Shown here: positions 47,551 through 57,894 of the stretch, in pieces | How positions within the stretch are numbered: the stretch's first letter is position 1 | Layout: every line of letters begins with the position of its first letter | Source: Pectobacterium actinidiae | Lineage (GTDB): Bacteria; Pseudomonadota; Gammaproteobacteria; Enterobacterales; Enterobacteriaceae | NCBI RefSeq assembly: GCF_000803315.1 | Contig: NZ_JRMH01000001.1 | Span: 2,480,001 to 2,544,000 of the forward strand | DNA: 64,000 nucleotides | Direction: 5' to 3' | Program-made: the position numbers and the translations under genes | Notes under the pieces: generated by a model | What the model saw: the letters and a program-made list of their open reading frames with translations, nothing else | What the model was told of the DNA's origin: nothing | Database searches by the model: none

Positions 47551-47766
47551 ATTCCTTATCTCCATTGTGACCCAATATGATCTTGGGTATAGGCATGATA
47601 AGGGAGATTTATGCTGCCGCAAATAATTTAAGAAATATCTCAATGATATTGATTTTATTAATTATTCGCCTAAAAATAGTAAGCATATAATGTTGTTGCT
47701 CTCGCCGAAGATAGGCCGCTCGTTTTCATCATCCTCCGTTGCTTCATATCCGATCCTGAATGAAGA

Positions 47767-47788
47767 ACGCGCGGCCTTGAGCGCGCGT
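47767..47788 (-). terminator. possible terminator after the leuA-like gene
   Basis: ACGCGC and GCGCGT pair around a GC-rich loop. On the minus strand the stem is followed by TCTTCATTC, a weak T-containing run, 56 bases after the leuA-like stop. Confidence 0.4.
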
Positions 47789-47843
47789 CCAGAAAGATCA
47801 CGAACTTGCTATCCTGATTTCAGCGACGTGGCCTTAGCGCGTT

Positions 47844-49523
47844 TTATCTCCCAGCAATATCCCCGACCGCCGGAAATCTGGCTGCGGCGCTCAGCACCGC
47901 CAGCACCGAAGCCGTGATGATATTCGGATGTCGCCCAACACCGAAGCGCGATCCCGGCACACCAGACCATGCGGCTTCCACAATGGCTAACGCGACGGCA
48001 TCCGCCCCTGCGCCCAGACTGCGCTCCTCATAGCTGTCGATACGCAGCGGTAACCCCAGCGCGTCCACCGTAGCGGAGATCGGGCCATTACCCTTTCCCT
48101 GGTAGTTTTGTGGCGAACCATTGGTATCAATGAGTTCCAAAGCAATCGCCTGCCCTTCGGGATCGTCTGACAGGTGATGCGCACGGTAAATAAAACCCGG
48201 TTGTTCAAGAACCGGAGAGAGGTAAGTCTGTTGGAAAATGTTCCAGATTTTCTCGCTGCTCAGTTCGGTTTCACTGGTTTCCGCCAGTGCCTGAACGATA
48301 GCGCTGAACTCCACTTGCATACGGCGTGGCATAACAATGCCATGATCGCGTTGCAGCAGAAAAGCGATACCGCCCTTTCCAGACTGGCTGTTAACACGCA
48401 CGATACTGTCATAGGTGCGCCCCAGATCCTGAGGATCGATAGGCAGATATGGTACGCGCCACGGTGCATCTGAATGCTGTGCGGCAAACCCCTTGGCGAT
48501 AGCGTCCTGATGCGATCCAGAAAAGGCTGTGAAAACCAGGTCACCGACATAGGGATGACGCGGATGGATAGGCAGCGCGGTACAATCCTCAGCCACGCGC
48601 GCCACAGCGGCAATGTCAGAGAAGTCCAGACCGGGTGAGATGCCCTGGGTGTACAGGTTTAACGCCATCGTCACAAGATCAAGATTGCCACTGCGCTCGC
48701 CATTTCCAAACAGGCAACCTTCTACTCGCTGAGCGCCTGCCAGTAAAGCCAGTTCCGCACAGGCGATGCCGGTGCCACGATCATTGTGTGGATGAACGGA
48801 CAGCACGATGTGCTCGCGCCGCTCCAGACGCTGGTGCATCCATTCGATCTGATCCGCGAAAACATTGGGCGTCGCGACTTCTACCGTTGTTGGCAGATTA
48901 ATGATCATCGGACGCTGTGGTCCCGCATCCCAGGCTCTGATGGCCGCGTTGCAGAGCAGCAGGGAAATATCCAGTTCGGCCATGCAAAAAGTCTCAGGAG
49001 AATACTGGAGAACCCACTGCGTTTGGGGATGTTCTGCCGTTAACTGTTTCAGCAGAGCAATATGGTGCTCGACCATCTCGACGATCTGCGCCACGCTCAT
49101 ACCGAACACGATCTCACGCCAGGCGGGGGCAATGGCATTGTAAAAATGAACAATCACGCGTCGCGCGCCAGCCACGCTGCGTACCGTTTCTTTCACCAGA
49201 TCATCACGCAATTGGGTAATGACCATCGGAGTCACATCCTCAGGTATCAGCTCGGCATCAATCAAGTGGCGCACGATTTCAAAATCGGTGCGCGATGCAG
49301 AGGGAAATCCAACTTCAATCTCCTTAAAGCCGATACGAACCAATTCCTGAAACAGATGCAGTTTACGTTCACGGTTCATGGGTTCGAAGAGCGCCTGATT
49401 GCCATCACGCAGATCCGTAGAGAGCCAGACAGGGGCACACGTCAACGTACGCGATGGCCATTGGCGGTCGGCTAAATCGACAGGGGGAAAGGGGCGATAT
49501 TTTTGCGAAGGATCGGTCAACAT
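47844..49523 (-). CDS. 2-isopropylmalate synthase (LeuA type 2), orphan copy
   Basis: A 559-residue LeuA-type enzyme. The DRE-TIM barrel active site shows TDLRDGNQ (about residues 36-43) and the metal-binding HPHNDRG (about 243). The C-terminal regulatory domain has KGNGPISATVDAL. It would condense acetyl-CoA with 2-oxoisovalerate in leucine synthesis, or a similar chain-extension reaction on another 2-oxoacid. It is not linked to leuBCD and has a divergent AraC-type regulator, unlike the housekeeping leuABCD operon. GGAG precedes the ATG by about seven bases. I leave the symbol blank because a standard leuA probably exists elsewhere. Confidence 0.85.
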   Translation of the reverse strand: MLTDPSQKYRPFPPVDLADRQWPSRTLTCAPVWLSTDLRDGNQALFEPMNRERKLHLFQELVRIGFKEIEVGFPSASRTDFEIVRHLIDAELIPEDVTPMVITQLRDDLVKETVRSVAGARRVIVHFYNAIAPAWREIVFGMSVAQIVEMVEHHIALLKQLTAEHPQTQWVLQYSPETFCMAELDISLLLCNAAIRAWDAGPQRPMIINLPTTVEVATPNVFADQIEWMHQRLERREHIVLSVHPHNDRGTGIACAELALLAGAQRVEGCLFGNGERSGNLDLVTMALNLYTQGISPGLDFSDIAAVARVAEDCTALPIHPRHPYVGDLVFTAFSGSHQDAIAKGFAAQHSDAPWRVPYLPIDPQDLGRTYDSIVRVNSQSGKGGIAFLLQRDHGIVMPRRMQVEFSAIVQALAETSETELSSEKIWNIFQQTYLSPVLEQPGFIYRAHHLSDDPEGQAIALELIDTNGSPQNYQGKGNGPISATVDALGLPLRIDSYEERSLGAGADAVALAIVEAAWSGVPGSRFGVGRHPNIITASVLAVLSAAARFPAVGDIAGR

Positions 49524-49580
49524 AACAATCTCCAGGGAGTCAATAGAACCTGATCCCCAGACTCAAAAAGCGGACCGTCG

Positions 49581-49638
49581 TCGGGGTCAGGAAGAAGCAG
49601 GATGGTGCATACTGCGAACGCATGCATACCGACCCCGA
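49581..49638 (-). promoter_or_regulatory. dyad in the leader of the leuA-like gene
   Basis: TCGGGGTC and GACCCCGA form outer arms, and GCAT/ATGC pairs lie inside. On the minus strand a CTTTTTG run follows about ten bases after the stem. It could be an attenuator-type leader or an operator. A short frame beginning MFVTTIVSRS crosses it without a binding site. Confidence 0.35.
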
Positions 49639-49797
49639 CCGAGAGACAATCGTCGTAACGAACATGAATAATGGCTGGACGGCAGCATGTACGAGAGGCT
49701 CAAGGTTGTCATTACACGTCCATATTAGGTTTGCACAATTCGTCCATCTACATGAAAATAGACATTCAATTGTTTGTTTTGGACAAAGTGAATCGAT

Positions 49798-50607
49798 ATG
49801 GGTTTTTCTTCCCCTGGAGACGGTGGACACGCGCTTGACTTAAACGCGGCCGAAACTTCAGAGCTGCCTGTCACGGGTGTCGCCATGCATTACCCGCAGG
49901 GGCATGTGGTTCCCATGCACCACCACCGCAGAGGTCATCTTATTTATGCGGATAGTGGACTGGTGCAGGTGGAAGCGCCAACCGGACAATGGCTGGTCCC
50001 GCCCACCTCTGCCGTATGGCTGCGTCCAGGCGTTCCCCATCGCCTGATCATTCCGGTCGCGTCACAGGCAAATGGCATTTTCGTGCGTGAAGATATAGGC
50101 ACACGACTGCCCACCGCAGACGGTGTCGTGCGCGTGTCTGGGCTGGCAAGAGAATTGATATCCAGGCTCACCGATGCAAACAGCCACGCAAACACGCCGC
50201 GCTATACTCAACTGCTAGGGGAGCTATTAATCGAGGAACTGCGTACAACACCGCATCTCCCCTTTCATCTGCCCTGGCCGCAGGACGTGCAGATACAGAC
50301 GGTTTGCCAGATACTCATGAGCGACCCAGGTGATATCGCAACAGCAGAGGACTGGGCTGGAAAGTTGGCTATTAGCAGTAAAACCTTTCATCGCCGCTTT
50401 CTGAAAAGCACAGGGATGACGTTTGGCAAGTGGCGTCAACAGCTGCGCCTGATGTCATCATTAACGCTGTTGGTGCAAGGCGCCCCCATCACTCAGGTCG
50501 CGCTGAGCAGCGGTTACGACAGCCACAGTGCCTATACAACGGCATTCAGAAAACAGTTCGGGCAGTCACCATCAGCATTTATGGGCGACAGACGGCGAAA
50601 CACATAA
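49798..50607 (+). CDS. AraC-family regulator with cupin sensor domain
   Basis: A 269-residue protein. An N-terminal cupin (about residues 25-100) has the HHHRRGHLIY metal-binding-like segment and the conserved SAVWLRPGVPH. The C-terminal AraC helix-turn-helix pair follows (about 165-265: LAISSKTFHRRFLKSTGMTFGKW; ALSSGYDSHSAYTTAFRKQFG). It is divergent from the leuA-like gene, which it probably controls. The intergenic region contains a CGTCCAT direct repeat (near 49716 and 49741) and a TGGAC (near 49784) that could be operator elements. Effector unknown. Confidence 0.88.
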   Translation: MGFSSPGDGGHALDLNAAETSELPVTGVAMHYPQGHVVPMHHHRRGHLIYADSGLVQVEAPTGQWLVPPTSAVWLRPGVPHRLIIPVASQANGIFVREDIGTRLPTADGVVRVSGLARELISRLTDANSHANTPRYTQLLGELLIEELRTTPHLPFHLPWPQDVQIQTVCQILMSDPGDIATAEDWAGKLAISSKTFHRRFLKSTGMTFGKWRQQLRLMSSLTLLVQGAPITQVALSSGYDSHSAYTTAFRKQFGQSPSAFMGDRRRNT

Positions 50608-50631
50608 CGCCGTCACAGGAATGTTGGGCAT

Positions 50632-50728
50632 AAAAAAAAAGCCAGCACGTTGGCTGGCTAAAATAATACTGGAAGCAATGTGAGCAATGTCGTGCTCTCC
50701 TTCAGGGCCTGCGAGAAGCCACTGCTGA
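50632..50728 (-). ncRNA. ryhB: RyhB small RNA
   Basis: The minus strand contains GCACGACATTGCTCACATTG followed by CTTCCAGTATTA, the conserved RyhB seed and core. It ends with a terminator (AGCCAGC ... GCTGGCT, T9) almost identical to E. coli RyhB. The 5' arm differs more. RyhB is made when iron is scarce and represses mRNAs of iron-using proteins with Hfq. A Fur box overlaps the promoter, with TTTACA (50770-50765) and TATCAT (50746-50741) as -35 and -10. The 5' end is set by comparison with E. coli and may be a few bases off. The RNA lies between the AraC-type regulator and sapA. Confidence 0.93.
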
Positions 50729-50742
50729 AGTGCGAAAATGAT

Positions 50743-50761
50743 GATAATAGTTATCAGTATC
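50743..50761 (-). promoter_or_regulatory. Fur box of ryhB
   Basis: GATACTGATAACTATTATC on the minus strand matches 16 of 19 positions of the Fur consensus. It covers the -10 element and spacer of the inferred ryhB promoter, so iron-loaded Fur would block transcription. Confidence 0.85.
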
Positions 50762-50957
50762 ATCTGTAAAGCACTTTGTTGAGAATTTTTCTCATTACCA
50801 TACTGACTATGGGGTTCTTGTCATCAAAATCCACAGCAAAAATGCCGTTCAGGATACGATGATTTCTGCGAATAACCTCTCCACTGACACATCGGGGTGC
50901 CTTAAGCGGTTGGAAAGTCGCCAGACGCACACAACAAGAGTGGGGAGGATGCCAAGA

Positions 50958-52691
50958 GTGCGATACACTCTGTCTATAACCGTCTTGACTGAAAAATCCC
51001 GTATGTTCGGAAAAACCTGTTTCGCACTGGCACTCACCTGGCTGGCTTTGCCTGCACTGGCTGCACCACAGTCCGTGCCAACGCCGCCTGCTCCGCTGGA
51101 AAATGTTCGCCAGAGCGGTTTTGTCTATTGCGTCAATGATGTCCTGAACACGTTTAACCCGCAGATGGCGCGCAGCGGTGTCACCATTGATACGCTGGCG
51201 GCACAGCTTTACGATCGCCTGTTGGATGTCGATCCTTACACCTATCGTCTGATGCCAGAACTGGCTCAGCGCTGGGAGGTACTGGATAACGGTTCGACAT
51301 ACCGTTTCTACCTGCGTCGCGATGTGCCCTTTCAGCACACCGCCTGGTTCAGTCCAACCCGCAATATGAACGCCGACGACGTGATATTCAGCTTCCAGCG
51401 CATGCTGGACGAAAAGCACCCGTATCATGATGTCAACGGCGGCGACTATCCCTATTTCGACAGCCTGCAATTCGCCGATTCGGTGCAAAGCATCCGCAAG
51501 CTGGGCGAATACAGTATTGAGATCCGCCTCAACAGCCCGGACGCCTCTTTCCTCTGGCATCTGGCTACGCACTATGCGCCGATTCTGTCCGCAGAATATG
51601 CGCAACGTCTGGCGAAAGAAGACAAGAAAGAGTTGCTGGATCGCGAACCGGTCGGTACCGGCCCTTATCTGCTCGATGAATACCGCAACGGGCAGTATAT
51701 CCGGCTGACGCGCAATGGCGATTATTGGCGCGGCCTGCCACGCATGCGGCAGGTGGTTGTCGATCTCGGATCCGGCGGTACGGGGCGTTTGTCCAAGCTG
51801 CTGACGGGCGAATGTGATGTCCTCGCCTATCCGGCAGCGAGCCAGTTAACGATCCTGCGTAATGACCCGCGTCTGCGTCTCTCGCTGCGCCCCGGTATGA
51901 ACGTCGCCTATCTGGCCTTCAACGTGCGTAAATCGCCGCTGGACGACCGACGTGTGCGGGAAGCCATCGCATTAGCGATCAATAACGACAGGCTGATGCA
52001 GTCGATCTATTACGGCACGGCGGAAACGGCGGCGTCTATTTTGCCCCGCGCATCGTGGGCGTACGACAATGAATCGCAGATTACGGAATATAACCCGCAA
52101 AAAGCGCGACAAATTTTGCAGGAACTGGGTCTGACTAACCTAAATCTGCGCCTGTGGGTGCCCAGCGCTTCACAGTCCTACAACCCCAGTCCGCTGAAAA
52201 CAGCAGAACTGATACAGGCCGACTTGGCGCAAATTGGCGTCACCGTGACCATCGTTCCGGTGGAAGGCCGTTTTCAGGAAGCCCGATTAATGGAACTCAG
52301 CCACGATTTAACGCTGGCGGGATGGGCAACGGACAGTAACGACCCGGACAGTTTTTTTCGACCGCTGTTAAGCTGCGCGGCTATTCGCTCCCAGAGCAAT
52401 TACGCACACTGGTGCGATCCCACTTTTGATGAAGTGCTGCAAAACGCGCTCTCGTCACAGCAGCTTTCTAAGCGGATTGACTATTATCAGCAGGCACAGC
52501 GTATTCTGGCAGAACAATTACCCGTTCTACCGCTGGCGTCGTCATTACGGCTGTTGGCCTACCGCTATGACATGAAAGGGCTGGTGCTGAGTCCATTCGG
52601 CAATGCCTCATTCGCGGGCGTCTTCCGCGAGGACCAACAGACGCAGCAGAAGCCTTCTGCACCGGAAACCGTGGAGGAAGCACAGCCGTGA
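50958..52691 (+). CDS. sapA: peptide ABC transporter substrate-binding protein SapA
   Basis: A family 5 solute-binding protein of about 577 residues with a signal peptide ending near LPALAA. Landmarks are [29 protein letters not shown] and [19 protein letters not shown], strongly conserved with E. coli SapA. The Sap system is linked to resistance to antimicrobial peptides and, in E. coli, to putrescine export; in soft-rot bacteria it matters for virulence. Start choice: GTG at 50958 has GGGGAGG nine bases upstream; the ATG at 51003 matches the E. coli N-terminus but has no binding site; ATG 50949 is too near the site. The stop overlaps the sapB GTG. Confidence 0.93.
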   Translation: MRYTLSITVLTEKSRMFGKTCFALALTWLALPALAAPQSVPTPPAPLENVRQSGFVYCVNDVLNTFNPQMARSGVTIDTLAAQLYDRLLDVDPYTYRLMPELAQRWEVLDNGSTYRFYLRRDVPFQHTAWFSPTRNMNADDVIFSFQRMLDEKHPYHDVNGGDYPYFDSLQFADSVQSIRKLGEYSIEIRLNSPDASFLWHLATHYAPILSAEYAQRLAKEDKKELLDREPVGTGPYLLDEYRNGQYIRLTRNGDYWRGLPRMRQVVVDLGSGGTGRLSKLLTGECDVLAYPAASQLTILRNDPRLRLSLRPGMNVAYLAFNVRKSPLDDRRVREAIALAINNDRLMQSIYYGTAETAASILPRASWAYDNESQITEYNPQKARQILQELGLTNLNLRLWVPSASQSYNPSPLKTAELIQADLAQIGVTVTIVPVEGRFQEARLMELSHDLTLAGWATDSNDPDSFFRPLLSCAAIRSQSNYAHWCDPTFDEVLQNALSSQQLSKRIDYYQQAQRILAEQLPVLPLASSLRLLAYRYDMKGLVLSPFGNASFAGVFREDQQTQQKPSAPETVEEAQP

Positions 52692-53653
52692 TTATCTTTA
52701 CCTTACGACGTCTGGTGTTATTGATAGTGACATTGTCACTGCTGACGCTGGTTGGCTTTAGCCTGAGTTACTACACGCCCAACGCCCCGCTCAACGGCGC
52801 AGCGCTGTTTGATGCCTATCGCTTTTATCTCACCAGCCTGCTTCAGGGGGATTTCGGTCGCTCCAGTATTAACGGACAGGCCATCAGCGAATTGCTGAAA
52901 GAAGTGTTTCCGGCCACGATCGAGCTTTGTCTATTGGCATTTGCGCTCTCGCTGCTGGTCGGCATTCCACTGGGCATTACCGCTGGTGTGATGCAGAACC
53001 GCGGCGCAGACATTGTGATTAGCACGCTGGCGCTCATTGGCTTTTCCCTACCGGTGTTCTGGCTGGCGCTACTGCTGACGCTCTTCTTCTCGCTGCATCT
53101 CGGCTGGCTGCCCGTTTCAGGCCGTTTCGACCTGCTCTATCAGGTGAAAACCGTCACTGGATTTGCACTGATTGATGCCTGGCTATCGGATTCGCCCCAT
53201 CGCGGCGAAATGATCACCAGTGCCATCCGCCACCTGATTCTGCCAATTACCGTGCTGGCCGTCGGGCCGACCACCGAAGTCATTCGCCTGATGCGCGTCA
53301 GTACCACAGAAATCATCAGCAAAAATTACATTAAGGCAGCGGCAACGCGTGGGCTATCACGCTTTACGATCATTCGCCGTCACCTGATTCACAACGCGCT
53401 ACCACCGATTATTCCCAAACTGGGATTACAATTTTCTACCATGCTGACGCTGACCATGATTACCGAAGTGGTCTTTAACTGGCCGGGTATTGGCCGCTGG
53501 CTGGTCAATGCCATTCGCCAGCAGGATTACGCGGCCATTTCTGCGGGCGTGATGGTGGTTGGCGCGATGGTCATCACGGTCAACATCCTGTCCGATATTT
53601 GGGGTGCTATGGCAAATCCGTTGAAACACAAGGAATGGTATGCCCTACGATAA
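52688..53653 (+). CDS. sapB: peptide ABC transporter permease SapB
   Basis: A 321-residue inner-membrane permease starting with GTG within the sapA stop (GTGA). It has about six membrane helices and the permease EAA-type loop ([23 protein letters not shown]). The C-terminus [10 protein letters not shown] matches E. coli SapB. It pairs with SapC. Confidence 0.96.
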   Translation: MIIFTLRRLVLLIVTLSLLTLVGFSLSYYTPNAPLNGAALFDAYRFYLTSLLQGDFGRSSINGQAISELLKEVFPATIELCLLAFALSLLVGIPLGITAGVMQNRGADIVISTLALIGFSLPVFWLALLLTLFFSLHLGWLPVSGRFDLLYQVKTVTGFALIDAWLSDSPHRGEMITSAIRHLILPITVLAVGPTTEVIRLMRVSTTEIISKNYIKAAATRGLSRFTIIRRHLIHNALPPIIPKLGLQFSTMLTLTMITEVVFNWPGIGRWLVNAIRQQDYAAISAGVMVVGAMVITVNILSDIWGAMANPLKHKEWYALR

Positions 53654-54530
53654 CGTCTATAGCGAAAAGCGGCTGCCTAGCCGACTAGGCGATACCTGGC
53701 GGGCATTCCATCAGGATATGCTGGCGATGATTGGGCTATACGGCTTTCTGATCCTGATCGGCCTGTGCCTGTTCGGCAAGTTTCTCGCGCCGTATGAAGT
53801 TGACCAGCAATTTTTGGGCTATCAACTGCTGCCTCCTTCCTGGTCGCATTACGGAGAAGTGTCGTTCTTTCTCGGCACCGACGATTTAGGTCGCGACCAG
53901 CTAAGCCGCTTATTGAGCGGTGCCGCTCCCACCGTCGGCGCATCGCTCATCGTCACCTACGCGGCCGCACTGTGCGGCATCGTGCTGGGCGTCTTTGCGG
54001 GCGTCACGCGCGGGCTACGCTCTGCAATGCTCAACCATATTCTGGATACGCTGCTGTCGATTCCGTCGCTGCTGCTGGCGATTGTGGTCATCGCCTTTAT
54101 TGGTCCTAAGCTCGAACACGCCATGCTCGCCGTCTGGCTGGCGCTGTTGCCGCGCATGGTGCGTACCATCTACAACGCCGTGCACGATGAAATGGATAAA
54201 GAGTACGTGATCGCAGCTCGTCTTGACGGGGCTTCCACGTTTTATCTGATCTGGTACGTCGTATTACCGAACATTGCCGCGCTGCTGGTTTCCGAATTTA
54301 CCCGTGCGTTGTCGATCACCATTCTGGATATCGCCGCACTGGGCTTTCTCGATTTGGGCGCGCAGTTGCCAACCACCGAATGGGGTGCCCTACTTGGCAA
54401 CTCGCTGGAGCTGGTTTATGCCGCACCGTGGACCGTGATGCTGCCCGGCGCGGCTATCGCGCTGAGCGTGTTAATCGTCAACCTGCTGGGCGACGGCATC
54501 CGCCGCGCGCTCGTCGCGGAAACGGAATAA
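53640..54530 (+). CDS. sapC: peptide ABC transporter permease SapC
   Basis: A 296-residue permease. The N-terminus [20 protein letters not shown] matches the family, and the start overlaps the end of sapB by 14 bases. Hallmarks are [20 protein letters not shown] and the EAA-like loop ([19 protein letters not shown]). It forms the channel with SapB. Confidence 0.96.
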   Translation: MPYDNVYSEKRLPSRLGDTWRAFHQDMLAMIGLYGFLILIGLCLFGKFLAPYEVDQQFLGYQLLPPSWSHYGEVSFFLGTDDLGRDQLSRLLSGAAPTVGASLIVTYAAALCGIVLGVFAGVTRGLRSAMLNHILDTLLSIPSLLLAIVVIAFIGPKLEHAMLAVWLALLPRMVRTIYNAVHDEMDKEYVIAARLDGASTFYLIWYVVLPNIAALLVSEFTRALSITILDIAALGFLDLGAQLPTTEWGALLGNSLELVYAAPWTVMLPGAAIALSVLIVNLLGDGIRRALVAETE

Positions 54531-54546
54531 GAGGCGACGACTCCCT

Positions 54547-55539
54547 ATGCCATTACTTGATATCCGTAACCTGACGATTGAATTTCTGACCCCCGACGGT
54601 GCCGTTAAAGCCGTTGACCGCGTCAGTATGACGCTGAGCGAAGGTGAGATCCGCGGGCTGGTGGGCGAGTCCGGTTCAGGTAAAAGCCTGATTGCTAAAG
54701 CCATCTGCGGGATCACCAAAGAAAATTGGCGCGTGACCGCCGACCGCTTCCGCTTTGATGACATCGATCTGCTGCAACTGTCGTCGCGCGAACGCCGCAA
54801 GCTGGTCGGCCATAACGTCTCCATGATTTTTCAGGAGCCGCAATCCTGTCTCGATCCGTCCGAAAGTATTGGGCGGCAGTTGGTGCAGGCGATTCCCGGC
54901 TGGACGTATAAAGGCCGCTGGTGGCAACGGTTTAACTGGCGTAAACGGCGCGCTATCGAATTGCTGCACCGCGTCGGGATTAAAGATCATAAAGATATTA
55001 TGGGCAGCTATCCTTATGAGCTGAGCGACGGCGAATGTCAGAAGGTGATGATTGCCATCGCGCTGGCGAACCAGCCACGTCTGCTGATTGCCGATGAGCC
55101 GACCAACGCGATGGAATCTACCACGCAGGCGCAGATTTTCCGCCTGCTGTCACGCCTGAACCAGAACAATAACACCACGATTCTGCTCATCAGCCATGAC
55201 CTGCAAACCATGAGCAAATGGGCTGACCGGATCAACGTGCTCTATTGCGGGCAAACGGTGGAAAGCGCTATCAGCGAAGATTTGATCACCGCACCGCATC
55301 ACCCTTATACGCAGGCGCTGATTCGCGCGATGCCCGATTTCGGTCGTTCGCTGCCGCACAAAAGCCGACTGAACACGCTGACTGGCGCGATTCCCTCACT
55401 GGAACACCTGCCCATTGGCTGCCGACTTGGCCCACGCTGCCCTTATTCACAAAAACAGTGTATGCAAACGCCGCCATTGCTTTCCGTTAAGAACCATTTG
55501 TACGCTTGCCACTTTCCGCTCAACATGGAGGAACCGTAA
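54547..55539 (+). CDS. sapD: peptide ABC transporter ATP-binding protein SapD
   Basis: A 330-residue ATPase with Walker A GESGSGKS (about residues 39-46), a degenerate signature LSDGECQKV (about 159) and Walker [13 protein letters not shown]. The C-terminal oligopeptide-type domain has a cysteine cluster ([16 protein letters not shown]), as in Opp/Dpp ATPases, where it can hold iron-sulfur. In E. coli SapD ATP binding also supports Trk potassium uptake. The stop overlaps the sapF ATG. Confidence 0.96.
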   Translation: MPLLDIRNLTIEFLTPDGAVKAVDRVSMTLSEGEIRGLVGESGSGKSLIAKAICGITKENWRVTADRFRFDDIDLLQLSSRERRKLVGHNVSMIFQEPQSCLDPSESIGRQLVQAIPGWTYKGRWWQRFNWRKRRAIELLHRVGIKDHKDIMGSYPYELSDGECQKVMIAIALANQPRLLIADEPTNAMESTTQAQIFRLLSRLNQNNNTTILLISHDLQTMSKWADRINVLYCGQTVESAISEDLITAPHHPYTQALIRAMPDFGRSLPHKSRLNTLTGAIPSLEHLPIGCRLGPRCPYSQKQCMQTPPLLSVKNHLYACHFPLNMEEP

Positions 55540-56354
55540 TGGTTGAGATGCTGCTTGAAGCCCGCAACCTGACCAAAACGTTCCGCTACCGGACTGGGCT
55601 GTTCCGTCGTCAGCATGTTGAGGCGGTAAAATCCGTCAGCTTTACGCTGCGTGAACGGCAAACGCTCGCCATCATCGGCGAGAACGGTTCAGGGAAATCG
55701 ACGCTGGCTAAAATGCTGTCAGGCATGATTGCTCCGACCTCTGGTGAGCTGGTTATCGATGATCATCCGCTGCATTACGGCGATTATGGCTACCGCAGCC
55801 AGCGTATCCGCATGATCTTTCAGGATGCGAGCAATGCGCTCAATCCGCGCCAGCGCATCGGGCAACTGTTAGACGTTCCGCTGCGACTGAATACCGATCT
55901 CAGCGCCGAAGCGCGTGAGAAAGCGATCAATCACGTCCTGCATCAGGTCGGGCTACGTCCCGATCACGCCTATTACTATCCGCATGCGCTCGCACCGGGG
56001 CAAAAACAGCGCGTCGGTCTGGCGCGTGCGCTGATTCTGCAACCGAAAGTGATTGTCGCCGATGAGGCGCTGGCGTCACTGGATATGTCTATGCGGTCAC
56101 AGATTATCAATCTGATGCTGGAGTTACAGGAAAAGCACGGTATCTCTTATATTTACGTGACACAGCATCTGGGGATGATGAAGCACATCAGCGATCAGAT
56201 TCTGGTGATGCAGGCTGGCGAAGTGGTCGAACGCGGCAGTACCGCCGACGTGTTAGCCGCCCCGCTACATGACCTGACGAAACGTTTAATTGCCAGCCAC
56301 TTCGGTGAAGCACTCAGCGCCGACGCCTGGCGACGCGACGGCGCACAACGTTAA
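55539..56354 (+). CDS. sapF: peptide ABC transporter ATP-binding protein SapF
   Basis: A 271-residue ATPase with Walker A GENGSGKS, signature LAPGQKQRVGLARAL and Walker B VIVADEALASLD. The ATG at 55539 overlaps the sapD stop and follows GGAGG; a longer frame begins at 55506, inside sapD. It is the last gene of sapABCDF; fabI follows after about 190 bases. Confidence 0.96.
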   Translation: MVEMLLEARNLTKTFRYRTGLFRRQHVEAVKSVSFTLRERQTLAIIGENGSGKSTLAKMLSGMIAPTSGELVIDDHPLHYGDYGYRSQRIRMIFQDASNALNPRQRIGQLLDVPLRLNTDLSAEAREKAINHVLHQVGLRPDHAYYYPHALAPGQKQRVGLARALILQPKVIVADEALASLDMSMRSQIINLMLELQEKHGISYIYVTQHLGMMKHISDQILVMQAGEVVERGSTADVLAAPLHDLTKRLIASHFGEALSADAWRRDGAQR

Positions 56355-56546
56355 CCATCGCGCACCACGGCGGCATCCCCGCGACGACCACAGGGCTGTG
56401 GAAAAAGGGGATACTGCTCGGAGTACCCCTACCGTCCCCAACATGGTAGAATTGCGCGGTTTATTCATCTCGGTCGTCACTTGCCGCGTACGTTTACGGG
56501 CACAGAGGTGGCGATCGCAGCAACAATGATCACAAGGATTACTGCT

Positions 56547-57335
56547 ATGGGTTTTCTTACCGGTAAGCGCATTCTGGTAACAGGTGTTGCCAGCAACCGT
56601 TCTATTGCCTACGGTATTGCACAAGCAATGCAGCGCGAAGGTGCCGAACTGGCCTTCACGTATCAGAACGACAAATTGAAAGCACGCGTTGAAGGCTTTG
56701 CCAGCGAACTGGGTTCCAGCATCGTTCTGCCGTGTGATGTCGCTGAAGATGCCAGCATCGAAGCACTGTTTACCGAACTGGCTAACGTATGGCCGACCTT
56801 TGATGGCTTCGTGCATTCCATTGCTTATGCACCGGGCGACCAACTGGACGGTGACTACGTTGATGCCGTTACCCGTGAAGGTTTCAGCATTTCTCACGAT
56901 ATCAGCTCTTACAGCTTCGTTGCGATGGCGAAAGCCTGCCGTAAAATGCTGAACCCGAACTCTGCGCTGGTTACCCTGTCCTATCTGGGCGCTGAGCGTG
57001 CTATCCCTAACTACAACGTAATGGGTCTGGCAAAAGCGTCTCTGGAAGCGAACGTACGTTACATGGCGAACGCCATGGGTGCTCAGGGCGTGCGCGTCAA
57101 CGCCATCTCTGCGGGTCCAATTCGTACACTGGCTGCATCCGGCATCAAAGACTTCAAGAAAATGCTGTCGCATTGCGAAGCCGTTACGCCAATCCGCCGT
57201 GTCGTTACCATTGAAGACGTGGGTAATTCTGCCGCGTTCCTGTGTTCCGATCTGGCAGCCGGTATCTCCGGTGAAGTCCTGCACGTTGACGGCGGTTTCA
57301 GCATCGCTGCGATGAACGAGCTGGAACTGAAATAA
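56547..57335 (+). CDS. fabI: enoyl-[acyl-carrier-protein] reductase (NADH) FabI
   Basis: A 262-residue short-chain dehydrogenase of exact FabI length. The nucleotide-binding start is [20 protein letters not shown], and the catalytic Tyr-x6-Lys is in [11 protein letters not shown] (about residues 156-163). It performs the last reduction in each fatty-acid elongation round and is the target of triclosan and isoniazid-like inhibitors. The frame is open upstream, but this ATG follows AAGGATT and matches the family start. It sits downstream of sapF as in E. coli. Confidence 0.97.
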   Translation: MGFLTGKRILVTGVASNRSIAYGIAQAMQREGAELAFTYQNDKLKARVEGFASELGSSIVLPCDVAEDASIEALFTELANVWPTFDGFVHSIAYAPGDQLDGDYVDAVTREGFSISHDISSYSFVAMAKACRKMLNPNSALVTLSYLGAERAIPNYNVMGLAKASLEANVRYMANAMGAQGVRVNAISAGPIRTLAASGIKDFKKMLSHCEAVTPIRRVVTIEDVGNSAAFLCSDLAAGISGEVLHVDGGFSIAAMNELELK

Positions 57336-57342
57336 GTCACCA

Positions 57343-57371
57343 AAAGTAGCCTATCCCCGATAGGCTACTTT
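57343..57371 (+). terminator. terminator of fabI
   Basis: AAAGTAGCCTATC and GATAGGCTACTTT form a perfect 13-base-pair stem with a CCC loop, followed by a pyrimidine-rich run. Confidence 0.85.
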
Positions 57372-57445
57372 CCTTCTTCTGCCCTATCCTGCCCCTATTA
57401 ATTCTTCTGCTTATTTTTAACGGCAGAATTTCGGCTTCGGGGTGA

Positions 57446-57817
57446 TTAAGTAGGAAAAGGAACACCCTGTTTTTTCAGCAGCGCCACGTCAATCAGGTAA
57501 CGCAGCATATTGCGGTCATGTTCCAGATCGGTATTCGTATATTGTGTCGGATCTCTGTTTACCCATGAGTCTGTAACCCGCACTCCGGCGGGTGAACCCT
57601 CCAGTTTCAACGCATAGATAAAAAACCCTGTCCAACTCCGATGAAAACGGAGCCAGCCGTCCTCAAAATAGATAAACCATTTATCTTCCATCTGCTTTGG
57701 AATAACACCTTGTTTCATGTGTTCCGCTTCCTCATCCGTAAACAGTGCCTGAAAACTAAGCGGCGCAGTTTGCAGCGGGGCGGGAGCGTGTTTCCAGCTT
57801 TGTGCCTGAGCGTGCAT
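57446..57817 (-). CDS. conserved-looking hypothetical protein of 123 residues
   Basis: A soluble-looking protein with no signal peptide. It carries a Trp/Phe/Tyr-rich middle (MEDKWFIYFEDGWLRFHRSWTG, about residues 43-64) and an acidic-basic C-terminal helix (DLEHDRNMLRYLIDVALLKKQG). Codon use and composition look like a real gene. I do not recognise the family. It lies between fabI (convergent) and apbE (upstream, same strand). Confidence 0.7.
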   Translation of the reverse strand: MHAQAQSWKHAPAPLQTAPLSFQALFTDEEAEHMKQGVIPKQMEDKWFIYFEDGWLRFHRSWTGFFIYALKLEGSPAGVRVTDSWVNRDPTQYTNTDLEHDRNMLRYLIDVALLKKQGVPFPT

Positions 57818-57894
57818 AAATTTACTCGTTTCCTTGCGGGAGACTGGTGCGGATATGCTTTAACAAAGTAATAAAGGCTTGTTTATCTGCCAGA

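Noticed and set aside
50760..51605. 281-codon minus-strand frame opposite sapA
   Set aside because: Shadow of sapA; it would also run into the ryhB promoter region.
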